The translations under genes and the position numbers were made by a program. The notes under the pieces were generated by a model. That model ran no database searches. It saw only the letters and a list, made by a program, of their open reading frames with translations, and had not been told where the DNA came from. A DNA stretch of 64,000 bases from Aliivibrio sp. EL58 (GTDB lineage: Bacteria > Pseudomonadota > Gammaproteobacteria > Enterobacterales > Vibrionaceae), in NCBI RefSeq assembly GCF_900312675.1, contig NZ_OMPC01000008.1, positions 124,040-188,039 on the forward strand. Direction: 5' to 3'. This document shows positions 63,685 to 64,000 of the stretch, piece by piece. Each line of letters starts with the position of its first letter. Position 1 is the stretch's first letter.

Positions 63685-64000
63685 ATGACTCATGAAGCCT
63701 TATGCTGCGGTTCATTAAGTCAATAAAGTTGAAGTGTATCGAAAAAATGTGGAAAAGATTATTAGACAGGGTAAACAATAGGAATAATCGAAAAGTTAAA
63801 CACAAGACAGGAATATGATTAGGATCAAAGAAGTCAAGCAAAAAGATCTTTTAAATCACCAAGAATAATGCATGTAAAACAATAATTACTTATTTATCAT
63901 AAAGATACAGTTACACCAAAATATCTTCGATCATAAAATAGAAATAAGATCTTTATTTAAACTCTTTTTTGGAAGGCAATTTCCAAACAACTAACAGAGT
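63685..64000. other. AT-rich region after queG
   Basis: The stretch starts with a hairpin (TGACTCATGAA with TTCATTAAGTCA, 63685-63721) that has no T-run. The rest is AT-rich with no open frame of note, tRNA or clear promoter. It may be the upstream region of a gene beyond the window. Confidence 0.4.

Overview
The window is ordinary chromosomal backbone of a gammaproteobacterium, most likely a Vibrionaceae member close to Aliivibrio (Vibrio) fischeri. The reasons are the AT-rich coding style, motX next to purA, an NsrR/Hmp pair, the argininosuccinate lyase-acetyltransferase fusion ArgH(A), a peroxiredoxin-glutaredoxin fusion beside oxyR, and a run of gene blocks that match the E. coli order (rpmE-priA-cytR-ftsN-hslVU; yhfA-crp; argD-pabA; trpS-gph-rpe-dam-damX-aroB-aroK-pilQPONM-mrcA; oxyR-argH..argE-ppc-metF; rplI-rpsR-priB-rpsF; rlmB-rnr-nsrR; purA-hflC-hflK-hflX-hfq-miaA-mutL-amiB-tsaE-queG). 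The species call is an inference from gene content; no rRNA or other marker confirms it.

Layout. 1-9.6 kb: malic enzyme, ribosomal protein L31, replication restart helicase PriA, the CytR repressor, FtsN, the HslVU protease (with a textbook heat-shock promoter), and an OsmC-like protein divergent from crp. 9.6-14.4 kb: the arginine succinyltransferase (ast) genes with argD/astC and a DUF1338 protein. 14.6-21.9 kb: pabA, trpS, gph, rpe, dam, damX, aroB, aroK. 22-29 kb: the type IV pilus/competence alignment and secretin genes pilMNOPQ, divergent from the PBP1a gene mrcA. 29-33 kb: an oxidative stress and thiol cluster (oxyR, prx-grx, a pyridine-nucleotide disulfide oxidoreductase, a small zinc-ribbon membrane protein). 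33-39.8 kb: arginine biosynthesis, argCBG and argH(A) on the minus strand with argE divergent. 40-45.3 kb: ppc, metF and the rpsF-priB-rpsR-rplI ribosomal operon. 45.5-51.4 kb: rlmB, rnr, nsrR divergent from hmp, and motX. 51.6-64 kb: purA, a DUF2065 gene, hflC, hflK, hflX, hfq, miaA, mutL, amiB, tsaE, and divergent queG.

Regulatory signals can be read directly between many genes: a sigma-32 promoter before hslV, a perfect CRP half-site pair before cytR and two weaker ones before crp, an OxyR-type four-element operator between oxyR and prx-grx, an NsrR operator over the hmp promoter, tandem MET boxes before metF, ARG boxes between argC and argE and before argH, and about fifteen intrinsic terminators, several of them shared by convergent genes.

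No tRNA, rRNA, CRISPR array, insertion sequence, prophage, integron or toxin-antitoxin locus was recognised, and no wholly new system was found. The most informative oddities are the separate ArgR-type control region and terminator that isolate argH(A) from argCBG, the cysteine tail on the oxidoreductase next to prx-grx, the DUF1338 gene at the end of the ast genes, and the conserved small CxxC membrane protein.
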